Made by a program: the position numbers and the translations under genes. From NCBI GenBank assembly GCA_902769705.1, contig CACXPX010000032.1, positions 1-57,230 on the forward strand: a stretch of 57,230 nt of DNA. The letters are read 5' to 3'. The notes under the pieces are model-generated. The model saw nothing but the letters and a program-made list of their open reading frames with translations, had not been told where the DNA came from and searched no databases. The stretch comes from an uncultured Prevotellaceae bacterium. GTDB taxonomy: Bacteria; Bacteroidota; Bacteroidia; Bacteroidales; Bacteroidaceae. Below are positions 17,958 to 25,731 of the stretch, one piece after another. Positions within the stretch are counted from its first letter, which is position 1. Each line of letters starts with the position of its first letter.

Positions 17958-19032
17958 TCTCGGCGTGTTGCCCCTCATAGCCACCATCATCCTCGCATCG
18001 TGCGGCGAGTCGAATGTCAGAATGCACACCACCATCCACAAAGACGGAAGTTGCGAACGCGAAGTCAGCTACTCCACCATCATGTCCCAAGCTCAGCGCG
18101 ACTCTCTCTGGCAAGGCAACACTGCGCCCCTCGCCTACCCCATGCCCAACTGCCTGAACAGACAAGCCTTCATGGGTTCGCTCACCAACGTGGAAGGCGA
18201 CACCGTCACCACAACCCTCTCACGCGGCTTCCGCTCCGTAGAAGATATGTGCAAGGAGACTCCCCTGACACTCAACGGCACCCAACTCCATTCAACAGCA
18301 AAGTTCGAAAAGCATTTCCGCTGGTTCTACACCGAGTACTCCTTCCAGGAAACCATCTCCTGCGTGGGCGACACCTTCAAGCTCTCAGCCACCGACTATG
18401 CCGACAAAGACGTGGTGAGCTACTGGTTCACCGGACAACCCAACCTGGTGCACGGCATGAGTGGTGCAGAAGCGTCCGAGAAACTCAACGAGATGGAACC
18501 CAAAATCACCCACTGGCTCAACGACAACCTCTTCAAGACGTGCTTCGACTATATCGTCAACCACTACGACTCCATCGCCAACCCACCCGTCAGCCGAGAG
18601 CGGTTCGTAGAACTCCGCGACTCCCTCGCCAAGAAGATTCTCGAAGGCAACGACGACATTACGAATGTTGAGCCCGCCGAAGCCCTGCGCAACTTCTTCC
18701 ACTCCGACGCCTATGCCATCTTCTTCGACGAGAATACGCCCTGCGGCAAGGGAATGAACGACGAGCTCGCCAACCGCATGAACATCCTCTGGTTCTCCGT
18801 GCCCTACACCCTATCCATGCCGGGAACTGTCACCGATGCAGGCACAGGCATCATCAAGGGCGACGTCATCTACTATCCCCTCACGGGCGAACGGCTCATC
18901 CCCAATGACTATGTCATCAGCGCCACATCACGTGCCACCAACATCTGGGCCTACATCCTGACTTTCCTCATCGTCCTCCTCGCCCTCGCCACCTTCTTCA
19001 TCAGCCGGAAATCGAAAGGAAAGCAGAAGTAA
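17944..19032 (+). CDS. Lipoprotein with C-terminal membrane anchor, function unknown
   Basis: 362 residues. N-terminal lipoprotein signal (hydrophobic segment then LASC, lipid-attached Cys at about 20). A long soluble domain begins HTTIHKDGSCEREVSYST. A hydrophobic helix lies near the C-terminus (about 333-355, IWAYILTFLIVLLALATFFIS), followed by a basic tail RKSKGKQK. Having both a lipid anchor and a transmembrane helix is unusual and would fix both ends in the inner membrane. It is the third gene of the overlapping sigma/anti-sigma operon, so it is a candidate sensor or effector of that pathway. No family recognised. Confidence 0.7.
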   Translation: MKKISLGVLPLIATIILASCGESNVRMHTTIHKDGSCEREVSYSTIMSQAQRDSLWQGNTAPLAYPMPNCLNRQAFMGSLTNVEGDTVTTTLSRGFRSVEDMCKETPLTLNGTQLHSTAKFEKHFRWFYTEYSFQETISCVGDTFKLSATDYADKDVVSYWFTGQPNLVHGMSGAEASEKLNEMEPKITHWLNDNLFKTCFDYIVNHYDSIANPPVSRERFVELRDSLAKKILEGNDDITNVEPAEALRNFFHSDAYAIFFDENTPCGKGMNDELANRMNILWFSVPYTLSMPGTVTDAGTGIIKGDVIYYPLTGERLIPNDYVISATSRATNIWAYILTFLIVLLALATFFISRKSKGKQK

Positions 19033-19054
19033 AGGGGTAGAAAAATGATAAATG

Positions 19055-19106
19055 AACCAACGGTCGCCAACAACCCTCCCATTCCTTGCTAGCGACCGTT
19101 GGTTTC
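19055..19106 (+). terminator. Terminator-like inverted repeat after the sigma operon
   Basis: AACCAACGGTCGC (19055-19067) pairs perfectly with GCGACCGTTGGTT (19092-19104). The T run is weak. Part of the right arm recurs at 56788-56801, so it may also belong to a dispersed repeat. Confidence 0.55.
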
Positions 19107-19167
19107 TCCTTCCTCCTTCCTCGAAATTCCTCCCCCCTTCTGGGGGGATTAGAGGGAGGCTCTGGCT

Positions 19168-19572
19168 CTACTCTCCAAACAGATCTCCCTCCACCATTTT
19201 CACCCGTTTTCTTTTCCTCGTCCGCTTAGACGCCTCCGTCCCAGCCTGCTCGCTCTTAATCGGGACAATCAAAAAACTCTCCGTCTTTTCATCTTCACAT
19301 TTTAATTTTTCATTTTTGCCCATATGGCGAAATTCCTCACGCTCGGCATAGCTCAAACTCGTTTGGCTCTGCTCTCGCTCAATCGGATTTTTCATTTTTC
19401 CTTTTTCATTTAGCGCAGCGCCTCCAACTCTCTCCTCTTTAGAGAGCGAAGCGCCTCGAGCACTCTCCACTTTAACGCGGGCTTCACCCGTAATAAACTC
19501 CGCCATCTTGAACAGTCCTTCCATAAACTGGTCAAACAACTCATCAATTGGATTTTTTCTCTTTGCTACCAT
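19168..19572 (-). CDS. Hypothetical charged protein with embedded repeat sequence
   Basis: 134 residues from the ATG at 19572, chosen because a TATCTTTG box (19610-19617) lies 38 bases upstream. The longer frame from 19680 would start before that box. The first 35 residues (RKNPIDELFDQFMEGLFKMAEFITGEA) look like a real amphipathic segment. The rest is low-complexity and highly charged, ending RTRKRKRVKMVEGDLFGE. The central part (SQTSLSYAEREEF) is encoded by a dispersed repeat (19341-19379) also seen at 5735-5784. The C-terminal half may therefore be repeat-derived. No family recognised. Confidence 0.5.
   Translation of the reverse strand: MVAKRKNPIDELFDQFMEGLFKMAEFITGEARVKVESARGASLSKEERVGGAALNEKGKMKNPIEREQSQTSLSYAEREEFRHMGKNEKLKCEDEKTESFLIVPIKSEQAGTEASKRTRKRKRVKMVEGDLFGE
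19341..19379. repeat. Dispersed hairpin-rich repeat within an ORF
   Basis: Read on the minus strand it gives AGCGAGAGCAGAGCCAAACG followed by a GAGCTATGCCGAGCG end. This is closely similar to 5735-5776 in repeat-element copy 2. A related but distinct hairpin (GAGCTATGCTGAGC) is at 3981-4016, 5803-5838 and 56855-56890. Confidence 0.7.
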
Positions 19573-19609
19573 ATTCTTAAAATTTAAGTGATACAATAAA
19601 AATCTGGTG

Positions 19610-19617
19610 CAAAGATA
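19610..19617 (-). promoter_or_regulatory. -7 box TATCTTTG
   Basis: Perfect minus-strand box upstream of the 134-residue hypothetical protein. It lies between that gene and the end of the WYL regulator gene. Confidence 0.65.
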
Positions 19618-19657
19618 ATCGGAGGGTGTCCCAAAACGCAGGACACCCTGTAAAACT

Positions 19658-20548
19658 TTAATATCTTTTAAGATCTTCAAGAATCAAAAGCCTCATTTTT
19701 TCACGTACGTTAACGGGCGAGATGATTTCAACGCCACTTCCATACGACATCAGTTCGCCAAGGAAGTCAGCAGTGGGTCGGATGTCGAATGCGAAATCTG
19801 TATAGTCGGCTCCCGCTGCCACCACATGCTGCGAGTGATGCAGCGGCAGCGTGCGCAGATAGTCGCGCGTGCGATTGTAAGCTCTCACCACCACATGCTC
19901 CATCTGAGTGCCATCCGTCAGCACACCGAAGTAGTCGGCGAAATAAGCCTGTGCCGAAAAGCCCTCAGGCATCTCGAACACCTCGTCCAGCAGCGTAGCC
20001 TCGTTCATGCGGTCGAGGGCATACACGCGCATCTGCTCCTCTTCGTTCTTCCCCAGCAGGTACCAGCGCTGGTGGAACAACTTCAGCGCATAGGGACACA
20101 CCGTCTTCACGTAGCCCTCCGTGCCAAACTTCCGGTAGCCGATGCGCAGGCGGTGGTTCGTCTTGATGGCCTTGACGATAGTGTTCAAGTACTCCAGTCC
20201 CAGCGGCACGTTCTCCAGCACCACGCGGTCCTTCACCGCCCCGCTGTCCTCCAGCACGCCGTGCACCGTGAGCGTTGAGAAGAGCCACTGTTCAATCGAG
20301 TCGTCCTGCAGCACCTCCTCGTTACCTATATAATACTTATACGTCTGCAGATTGCAATCTATCACGATGCCAAACATGCTGAGGATTGCCTCGCGATGCC
20401 TGTTGAACGACGACCGTTGCAGCACGTTGCCGTTCGCCACGCGATCCTCCACCCACTTCTGCTTGAGTTCCTCAAACGTCAGTCCGCCACTCTTCCTCAG
20501 CGTATTGATGATCCAGATATACTGGTGAAAAATCATACCTTGTTTCAT
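19658..20548 (-). CDS. WYL-domain transcriptional regulator
   Basis: 296 residues. Residues about 1-80 form a winged-helix-like N-terminal part (RSSFNRHREAILSMFGIVIDC). Residues about 115-205 form the WYL domain, with Trp162-Tyr163-Leu164 in HQRWYLLG. A WCX-type C-terminal extension follows (YGSGVEIISPVNVREKMRLL). WYL proteins bind ligands, often nucleic acid or nucleotides, and regulate transcription; in many bacteria they control defence or stress genes. No defence operon lies beside it here. The start codon coincides with the first unit of a heptamer tandem repeat (20546-20573). Confidence 0.85.
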   Translation of the reverse strand: MKQGMIFHQYIWIINTLRKSGGLTFEELKQKWVEDRVANGNVLQRSSFNRHREAILSMFGIVIDCNLQTYKYYIGNEEVLQDDSIEQWLFSTLTVHGVLEDSGAVKDRVVLENVPLGLEYLNTIVKAIKTNHRLRIGYRKFGTEGYVKTVCPYALKLFHQRWYLLGKNEEEQMRVYALDRMNEATLLDEVFEMPEGFSAQAYFADYFGVLTDGTQMEHVVVRAYNRTRDYLRTLPLHHSQHVVAAGADYTDFAFDIRPTADFLGELMSYGSGVEIISPVNVREKMRLLILEDLKRY

Positions 20549-20573
20549 AACTCATCACTCATAATTCATAACT
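20546..20573. repeat. Heptamer tandem repeat abutting a start codon
   Basis: Units CATAACT, CATCACT, CATAATT and CATAACT. Read on the minus strand they are AGTTATG-type heptamers, the last of which supplies the ATG of the WYL gene. Confidence 0.75.
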
Positions 20574-20586
20574 TAGTAGCTTCCTT

Positions 20587-22713
20587 CTATTTAATCAGGA
20601 TTTTCCTTACCGCACCATCCTCCAAACGTTCTATACACACACCCTTTTTATCAGGTTCAAACAGTGTACCGTTCAAATTAAAACGCGCTATTTTTCGAGA
20701 ATAATCATTTTCCCCCTTAATAATCGGAATATCTGTATAATCAAACTCCTTTATATCAAATCCATTCCACCCTCTTTCTTTATATAAGTCTGTTGTTCCA
20801 AGCGGTACGTATAATGTTTTGGGTAATGTATCCTTTATTGGCTCTTTCAATCTTATGGGCATTTCCCAATGAGCATACAAATCCATTCCACCTGTCTCAG
20901 CAAAAGCATACCAACCAATTTCTTTAATTGATAGTGGCAAATGCAAACAAGTTAGTTTTCCACTCCATGCAAAAGCTTCTCGTCCAATGGTTTCCAACCC
21001 TTCGGGCAATTCCATTTTCTCTGCTTTAAAAGAAGCGAAAGCCCTATTTCCAATAGATTTTAGACTTTTTGGCAGGCGTATATCCTTTAATTGGGTGTTG
21101 ACAAAGGCATAATCTCCAATAGAAGTTATATCATCGTTAAAAATCACACTACTCAACTTTGTACATTGGCAAAACAGCCTGTCCGTAATAGCTTTCACAT
21201 CATTTCCTATAACAACACTCTCCACATCTGGAAAGGGAGAATTAGAAGTCGATGTTTGGGAAGATTTCACAGCTAAAAGCCTGTTCATCGTTATAGAACG
21301 TACATTCGGGAAACAATTATCACCTAAAAACAGCGTGTCTGTTCCTTCTTCGAATACAACATTTTCCAACTGTTCACAACCATAAAAAGCATCATCCCCT
21401 ATTTCACGAATACATCCTGGGATTTTTAATGATTTTAATGCCGGACACCCTTTAAATGCATTTTTTCTAATTTCCGTCACAGCAAACGTCTTACCGTTCA
21501 TTTTGACTTTTGAGGGTATAACCAAATGAGTCGTGTTAAAGTTTTCACTGACTCCAGTAATAGAGGCATTACCATCTTTTGTGTAATCCACTTCCAGACC
21601 ATCTTGGAAAAGTGGAGGATGAACATTTACGATAGCCCCCCTTCCATAACTATAGTCGCGACCTTCTAGCGGAACCAGGGAGGAGAGAATGAAATAGCCG
21701 TTATACCTTCCGCCCCATCCCCAGTTGATATGAAAATAACCGTCTGAGCGATATCCATCACAAACAAACAAATGGCCTCTACTGCCCGACCGCCCATGAC
21801 CGTGCATAATCATTGGCCTTCCCATTTCAAGCTCGTGATACATGATTGCTTCAGCATCAGCACCATCAACATTGAGATATTCTGAACCACGATTATAACC
21901 AAAGTTTTCAATTAAAGCGTTTTCAAGTCTATCAATACTTGTGCTGCTGCCGTCTGTCCCATAGGCCATACTTGAAGCAACGCCACAGTCATACATCAAT
22001 TGCGCCACAGCATGGGATTGTTTATCGGTATAGCCACCATTCGGATAGCTATCCAACATGTCCTCCCATTGGTATTCCGATTGCGACAAATCCTCATGAA
22101 TGGTCTTGGTTGCTCCATTCATCTTGAAAGAGTATTCGCAAATCCCCTTTCCCCTTTCAGGCCATTTATGATAATACAAAACCTGAGCCATAGCTGTCGC
22201 TCCACATCCCGTAAAAGTAGAAGCGCCATTTTCGTCCTTCGGGCACAACAGGTTATATGGACTTCCTTGATTCCACGTACATGTTAACAAAGGATTGATG
22301 TCAGACCTTTTTTCATTTGTTTTTTGCAGGGAGCAAGCTCCGGTTTTTGCCCTTATCAATTTGATTTCATGGGAATAACCGTCCAATAACCACGACATAG
22401 CTTCTGGTATATTCTCCCTATCAAAACGACCAGCTTCGCAATATCCCAATACCAAATCCGCCCCCTTCTCTCCCGAAGAAATGACAAAGCCCCCATCTTT
22501 GTTATTGAAAATGTATATTACCGGTTGATTCGCCTCGTCTAGAATTGAGCAACTAAGTTCCAATTTGTCACTCTGGCATAAAGCTTTTAAGACAACATCC
22601 CCCTTAGATGCTTCCTCCAATCCCTTTATACACTCCTGTGGCGATAGAAGTTGCCCATAAATCGTGTTTGCAGCCAATAAAAAAGCTAATGACAAATATA
22701 TTTTTTTATTCAT
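20587..22713 (-). CDS. C10-family cysteine protease (streptopain/interpain type) with BspA-like leucine-rich repeats
   Basis: 708 residues. Signal peptide 1-20. An inhibitory propeptide with the GGFVISSGEKGADLVLGYCE pattern (about 73-95). Catalytic domain with Cys170 in FTGCGATAMAQ and His314 in RGHLFVCDGY, followed by FHINWGWGG. From about 395 to 650 it carries BspA/LRR_5-type repeats (FKGCPALKSLKIPGCIREI). The last residues (ARFNLNG to VRKILIK) resemble a type IX secretion C-terminal signal. Expected role: secreted or surface protease using the repeats for adhesion or substrate binding. The gene is visibly AT-richer than its neighbours, which suggests horizontal acquisition. Confidence 0.88.
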   Translation of the reverse strand: MNKKIYLSLAFLLAANTIYGQLLSPQECIKGLEEASKGDVVLKALCQSDKLELSCSILDEANQPVIYIFNNKDGGFVISSGEKGADLVLGYCEAGRFDRENIPEAMSWLLDGYSHEIKLIRAKTGACSLQKTNEKRSDINPLLTCTWNQGSPYNLLCPKDENGASTFTGCGATAMAQVLYYHKWPERGKGICEYSFKMNGATKTIHEDLSQSEYQWEDMLDSYPNGGYTDKQSHAVAQLMYDCGVASSMAYGTDGSSTSIDRLENALIENFGYNRGSEYLNVDGADAEAIMYHELEMGRPMIMHGHGRSGSRGHLFVCDGYRSDGYFHINWGWGGRYNGYFILSSLVPLEGRDYSYGRGAIVNVHPPLFQDGLEVDYTKDGNASITGVSENFNTTHLVIPSKVKMNGKTFAVTEIRKNAFKGCPALKSLKIPGCIREIGDDAFYGCEQLENVVFEEGTDTLFLGDNCFPNVRSITMNRLLAVKSSQTSTSNSPFPDVESVVIGNDVKAITDRLFCQCTKLSSVIFNDDITSIGDYAFVNTQLKDIRLPKSLKSIGNRAFASFKAEKMELPEGLETIGREAFAWSGKLTCLHLPLSIKEIGWYAFAETGGMDLYAHWEMPIRLKEPIKDTLPKTLYVPLGTTDLYKERGWNGFDIKEFDYTDIPIIKGENDYSRKIARFNLNGTLFEPDKKGVCIERLEDGAVRKILIK

Positions 22714-22837
22714 AACTCACGACTTTAACAAATCCGGTGTAAAGGTACAAACAAATAAACAAAAATCCAAACTTTTACCTTTTAACTTTGTTACCCTTTT
22801 TTCCTTTAGGTCTTCACCCGCGTCCTTCGGCCGAGTG

Positions 22838-22925
22838 GTCAAATCGTCAAATAGTCAAATAGTGAAATGGTCCAATCGTCAAATTGTCAAATAGTCAAAT
22901 CGTCAAATTGTCAAATTGTCAAATG
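22838..22925. repeat. 8-bp tandem repeat, 11 units
   Basis: Eleven uninterrupted units of GTCAAATN; two units vary internally (GTGAAATG, GTCCAATC). The eighth base changes freely between units (C, A, A, G, C, T, A, C, T, T, G). The array sits between the divergent C10 protease and CotH genes. Confidence 0.92.
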
Positions 22926-22980
22926 GCTGCTATTGTCCACTTTTTTAATTCTTTATTTTTTCATTTTCATTTTTTCTTGC

Positions 22981-22988
22981 TATATTTG
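22981..22988 (+). promoter_or_regulatory. -7 box TATATTTG upstream of cotH-like gene
   Basis: Perfect box 56 bases downstream of the 8-bp array and about 142 bases before the ATG at 23131. Confidence 0.6.
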
Positions 22989-23130
22989 CAGCAGAATACG
23001 ACGACAAATAGCCAGGTCTCCTTCCCCCTACGGAGGGATTAGAGGGGGCTATTTTCTTAATACATTATTCATTATCCTTTAGAGCGGAGCTCGCGAACCG
23101 ATGACAGCAATACAGATACCCCCCAAGACC

Positions 23131-24672
23131 ATGAAGAGAAGCCTACTGCTCTTTCTCCTCCCCATGCTCCAATGTCTCGCCATAGCACAGAGCTATCCTC
23201 CTGTCGCCACCGACGTCCGTATCCATGAGACCAACCTGCCCATCGTGTTCATCAACACCCTCGGACACCAGATCGACCGCGACGAACATGTCTCCGCCTA
23301 TATGAAGATTGTCGACAACCCCAACGGGCTCAACTACGACGACACCATCGCACACCCCCACCAGCCCACCGACTACGAAGGCTACATCGGCATCAAATAT
23401 CGCGGCAACTCATCGTTCACTTACTCCGCCAAGAAACCCTACTCCATCAAACTCCTCACCGACAGCTACGAGAACAATGGCGCCAAGCGCAAAGCCTCGC
23501 TGCTGGGCATGGGAAAAGACAACGACTGGTGTCTGCTGGCTCCCTACAACGACCGCTCCCTCCTCCGCAACGCCCTCTCCCTCTCGCTCGCCCGGGGATA
23601 CCTCGACTATGTTCCCCAGACACGCTTCTGCGAGCTCATTCTCGACGGCATCTACTATGGCGTGCACAGTCTCACCGAACGCGTGCGCACAGGCTCCGGA
23701 CGGCTGAACATCAAGTCTCCCGGCGATGAGGGCGACGCGCTCACAGGAGGATATATCATCTGCGTCGACCGCAACGACGAGCCTCTCACACACGCCAGCC
23801 AATACCACCCCACCAACTCCGCTGGCGACATATTCACCGACAAGACCATCTGGGTGCAATACACCGACCCCTCGTGGGATGAAATCACCGAGGCCCAACG
23901 CACATACATCGACAGCCGTTTCGACGCGTTTGAAGATGCGTTGGCATCCCCCCAGTTCATGGATGCCGACAAAGGATACAGGCAGCACATCGATGTCACC
24001 TCCTTCATCGACTACCAGCTCTCCACAGAGATAGCCAACAACATCGACGGCTACCGCCTCAGCACCTATCTCTACAAACATCGCGACAGCGTCGACCCAC
24101 GCTTCAAGATGACCCTCTGGGACCTCGACCTCGCTTGGGGACTGCCCGACTTCGAGAACATCCACACCGGCTACATGACTGACATATGGACCTACAAAAA
24201 CAACGATGCCGGACTGGGCACCAAGATGCCGTTCTGGTTCGACCGCCTCATGCACGACCCCTCGTATGTCGCCCAGCTGAAAGCCCGCTATGCCGACTAT
24301 CGTCAGGGCCGCTATGCTGATGTGCCTGCCACTGTAGACTCCCTCGCCACGTTGCTCACGGCATACGGAGCAGCCCAGCGCGACCATCAGGCGTGGCCAC
24401 GTTGGGGAGAGGTCATCTTCCAGAACTATTATCTCGATGCCACCACCTACGCCGAGGAAGTGGCCTATGTCCGCAACTTCGCCGCCGCCCGCATCGCTTG
24501 GCTAGACCAGCAACTGGGCTACGACCCCGCCTCCATCTCCACCCTGCGCCATCCAGAGTCCACGCCACAGGCCGTCTATTCAGCCGATGGCGTCAGGCGA
24601 GCCACCCTGCAGCCCGGCCTCAACATCGTCCGCTACAGCGATGGCACAACCCGAAAAATCGTGCGAAAGTGA
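23131..24672 (+). CDS. CotH-kinase-family exported protein
   Basis: 513 residues from the ATG at 23131, which gives a clean signal peptide (MKRSLLLFLLPMLQCLAIAQ). An in-frame ATG at 23101 would add ten residues before it. Family marks: RGNSS at about 91-95, SIKLL, the APYNDRSLLRNALS block, GVHSLTERV, and LWDLDLAWG at about 335, the Asp-rich motif of CotH kinases. CotH proteins phosphorylate proteins in spore coats; in Bacteroidetes they are exported proteins of unsettled role. The C-terminus (VYSADGVRRATLQPGLNIVRY to RKIVRK) resembles a type IX secretion signal. A terminator follows at 24712. Confidence 0.85.
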   Translation: MKRSLLLFLLPMLQCLAIAQSYPPVATDVRIHETNLPIVFINTLGHQIDRDEHVSAYMKIVDNPNGLNYDDTIAHPHQPTDYEGYIGIKYRGNSSFTYSAKKPYSIKLLTDSYENNGAKRKASLLGMGKDNDWCLLAPYNDRSLLRNALSLSLARGYLDYVPQTRFCELILDGIYYGVHSLTERVRTGSGRLNIKSPGDEGDALTGGYIICVDRNDEPLTHASQYHPTNSAGDIFTDKTIWVQYTDPSWDEITEAQRTYIDSRFDAFEDALASPQFMDADKGYRQHIDVTSFIDYQLSTEIANNIDGYRLSTYLYKHRDSVDPRFKMTLWDLDLAWGLPDFENIHTGYMTDIWTYKNNDAGLGTKMPFWFDRLMHDPSYVAQLKARYADYRQGRYADVPATVDSLATLLTAYGAAQRDHQAWPRWGEVIFQNYYLDATTYAEEVAYVRNFAAARIAWLDQQLGYDPASISTLRHPESTPQAVYSADGVRRATLQPGLNIVRYSDGTTRKIVRK

Positions 24673-24711
24673 ATTGTAAACCATCATTCAGTTATAGAAT
24701 CAATGTGAGGG

Positions 24712-24743
24712 TGCCGAACGCCAATTCGGCATCCTCTCTTTTT
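24712..24743 (+). terminator. Terminator after cotH-like gene
   Basis: TGCCGAA (24712-24718) pairs with TTCGGCA (24725-24731), followed by a pyrimidine run ending TTTTT. Confidence 0.7.
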
Positions 24744-24835
24744 GCCGTCCAATCGTGAAATTCTTTTAGTCGGCTTCGCCTTAAGAACAGTAATGAGAAT
24801 AACAGTAATGTCTTCATAACTCATCGAATATATTA

Positions 24836-25080
24836 TTAATCCGTTCTTTCTACTATTTTTATTTCATCGTCTGTCAAGCCGTAGAGTTTATAGACGAGAC
24901 GGTCAATTTGATTCTCTAAAGGCAAAACATCTTCTCAGTTATTATTCTTTTTATGTTTCATTTCTTCGTTTACACAAAATCGAGAAGCGGCTCGAAATCT
25001 TCATTGTTCAGTCCTGATTGAGTCGAGTCATCGGATTTAGCCCGTTGTAATATAGCCTCTACTTCTCCGAAGGATGGCAT
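24836..25080 (-). pseudogene. Decayed C-terminal remnant of a restriction-modification methylase-type protein
   Basis: On the minus strand, ATG at 25080 opens 35 codons (MPSFGEVEAILQRAKSDDST and on) that stop. Further downstream, after a frame break and a TGA, 30 codons read EDVLPLENQIDRLVYKLYGL and continue TDDEIKIVE to a stop at 24836. The IDRLVYxLYGLTxxEIxIVE tail is what I know from the C-terminus of Eco57I-type DNA methyltransferase/restriction proteins. The two pieces look like the last part of such a gene, broken by stops and frameshifts. No catalytic part remains. Confidence 0.6.
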
Positions 25081-25486
25081 TTATAGTGATAGGTTGGAGG
25101 GGGTTACGCCTTAGGTTTCTATTCTGCAATGATGCGGTTTAGCGAGAGCAAAGAGAACTGGTTCATATTTGCCAAGCGTGAGCATCATCACCACTTTCAA
25201 TGGCAAAGATACAAAAAATCGGGCAAAATGCAAAATTTATCATGACTTTTTTTTGACAACCGGAGGGACCTTCGCCATGTTCGACAGGGACAGGGTTGAC
25301 TACAAAAGGGAACACACTGCCTCCACCTTCAGCGAGGAACGGCAGAAAAACTGCAGGAGTTCATCGGAAACCCCAAGACGATAACAGGCTGAGGATGAGG
25401 AGGATAGCGATTCATTTCGGCTCATGCAAAGCGAGAGGGCAGACTTATTGAGAACAATCAAATCTGTCAGCCCCAATCAGGAAAAA
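25081..25486. other. Intergenic debris
   Basis: A perfect minus-strand TATCTTTG box lies at 25204-25211, pointing toward the restriction remnant; only a 21-codon frame follows it before stops. On the plus strand at about 25277-25385 a 36-codon frame (MFDRDRVDYKREHTASTF and on) looks like a gene fragment, but I cannot name it. Confidence 0.4.
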
Positions 25487-25662
25487 TGTAACATGTAACA
25501 TTTGTAACATGTAACATTAAGGTGGTTCCCATATTCCAAGATGAAATTTCGGTTTTAAATTGACAGATTATATTATATATTATAATAACCCATAGGTATA
25601 GGGGGCGCTTTGCACATGTGGAAGGTGCTTAATGTTACATGTTACAAATGTTACATGTTACA
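25487..25662. repeat. Perfect 35-bp inverted repeat
   Basis: Arms 25487-25521 and 25628-25662 are exact reverse complements. Each is itself built from two TGTAACATGTAACA-like palindromic halves separated by TTT/AAA. The 106-base spacer contains an AT-rich core (TTATATTATATATTATAATA region). It could be a cluster of repressor sites or a replication-like structure. Confidence 0.9.
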
Positions 25663-25731
25663 AAATGTCTTTCCCACCGATATTTAACACATTTTCACAA
25701 TGCACAAAATCGCGATTGAGTGAGCGGATTG

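Larger units (their letters stand above)
22714..23130. other. Intergenic region between divergent exported-protein genes
   Basis: Holds two heptamer units at the C10 start (22711-22724), a weak TAAAGGTA minus-strand box (22740-22747), the 8-bp tandem array (22838-22925), a CotH promoter box (22981-22988) and a CCCTAC/GGAGGG-type repeat (about 23021-23050). Confidence 0.65.

Noticed and set aside
22838-22925. CRISPR or iteron-type replication origin
   Set aside because: 8-bp tandem units without spacers, and no replication initiator gene nearby.
23410-24387. Minus-strand frame opposite the CotH-like gene
   Set aside because: Antisense shadow; the plus-strand product has the CotH motifs and a signal peptide.
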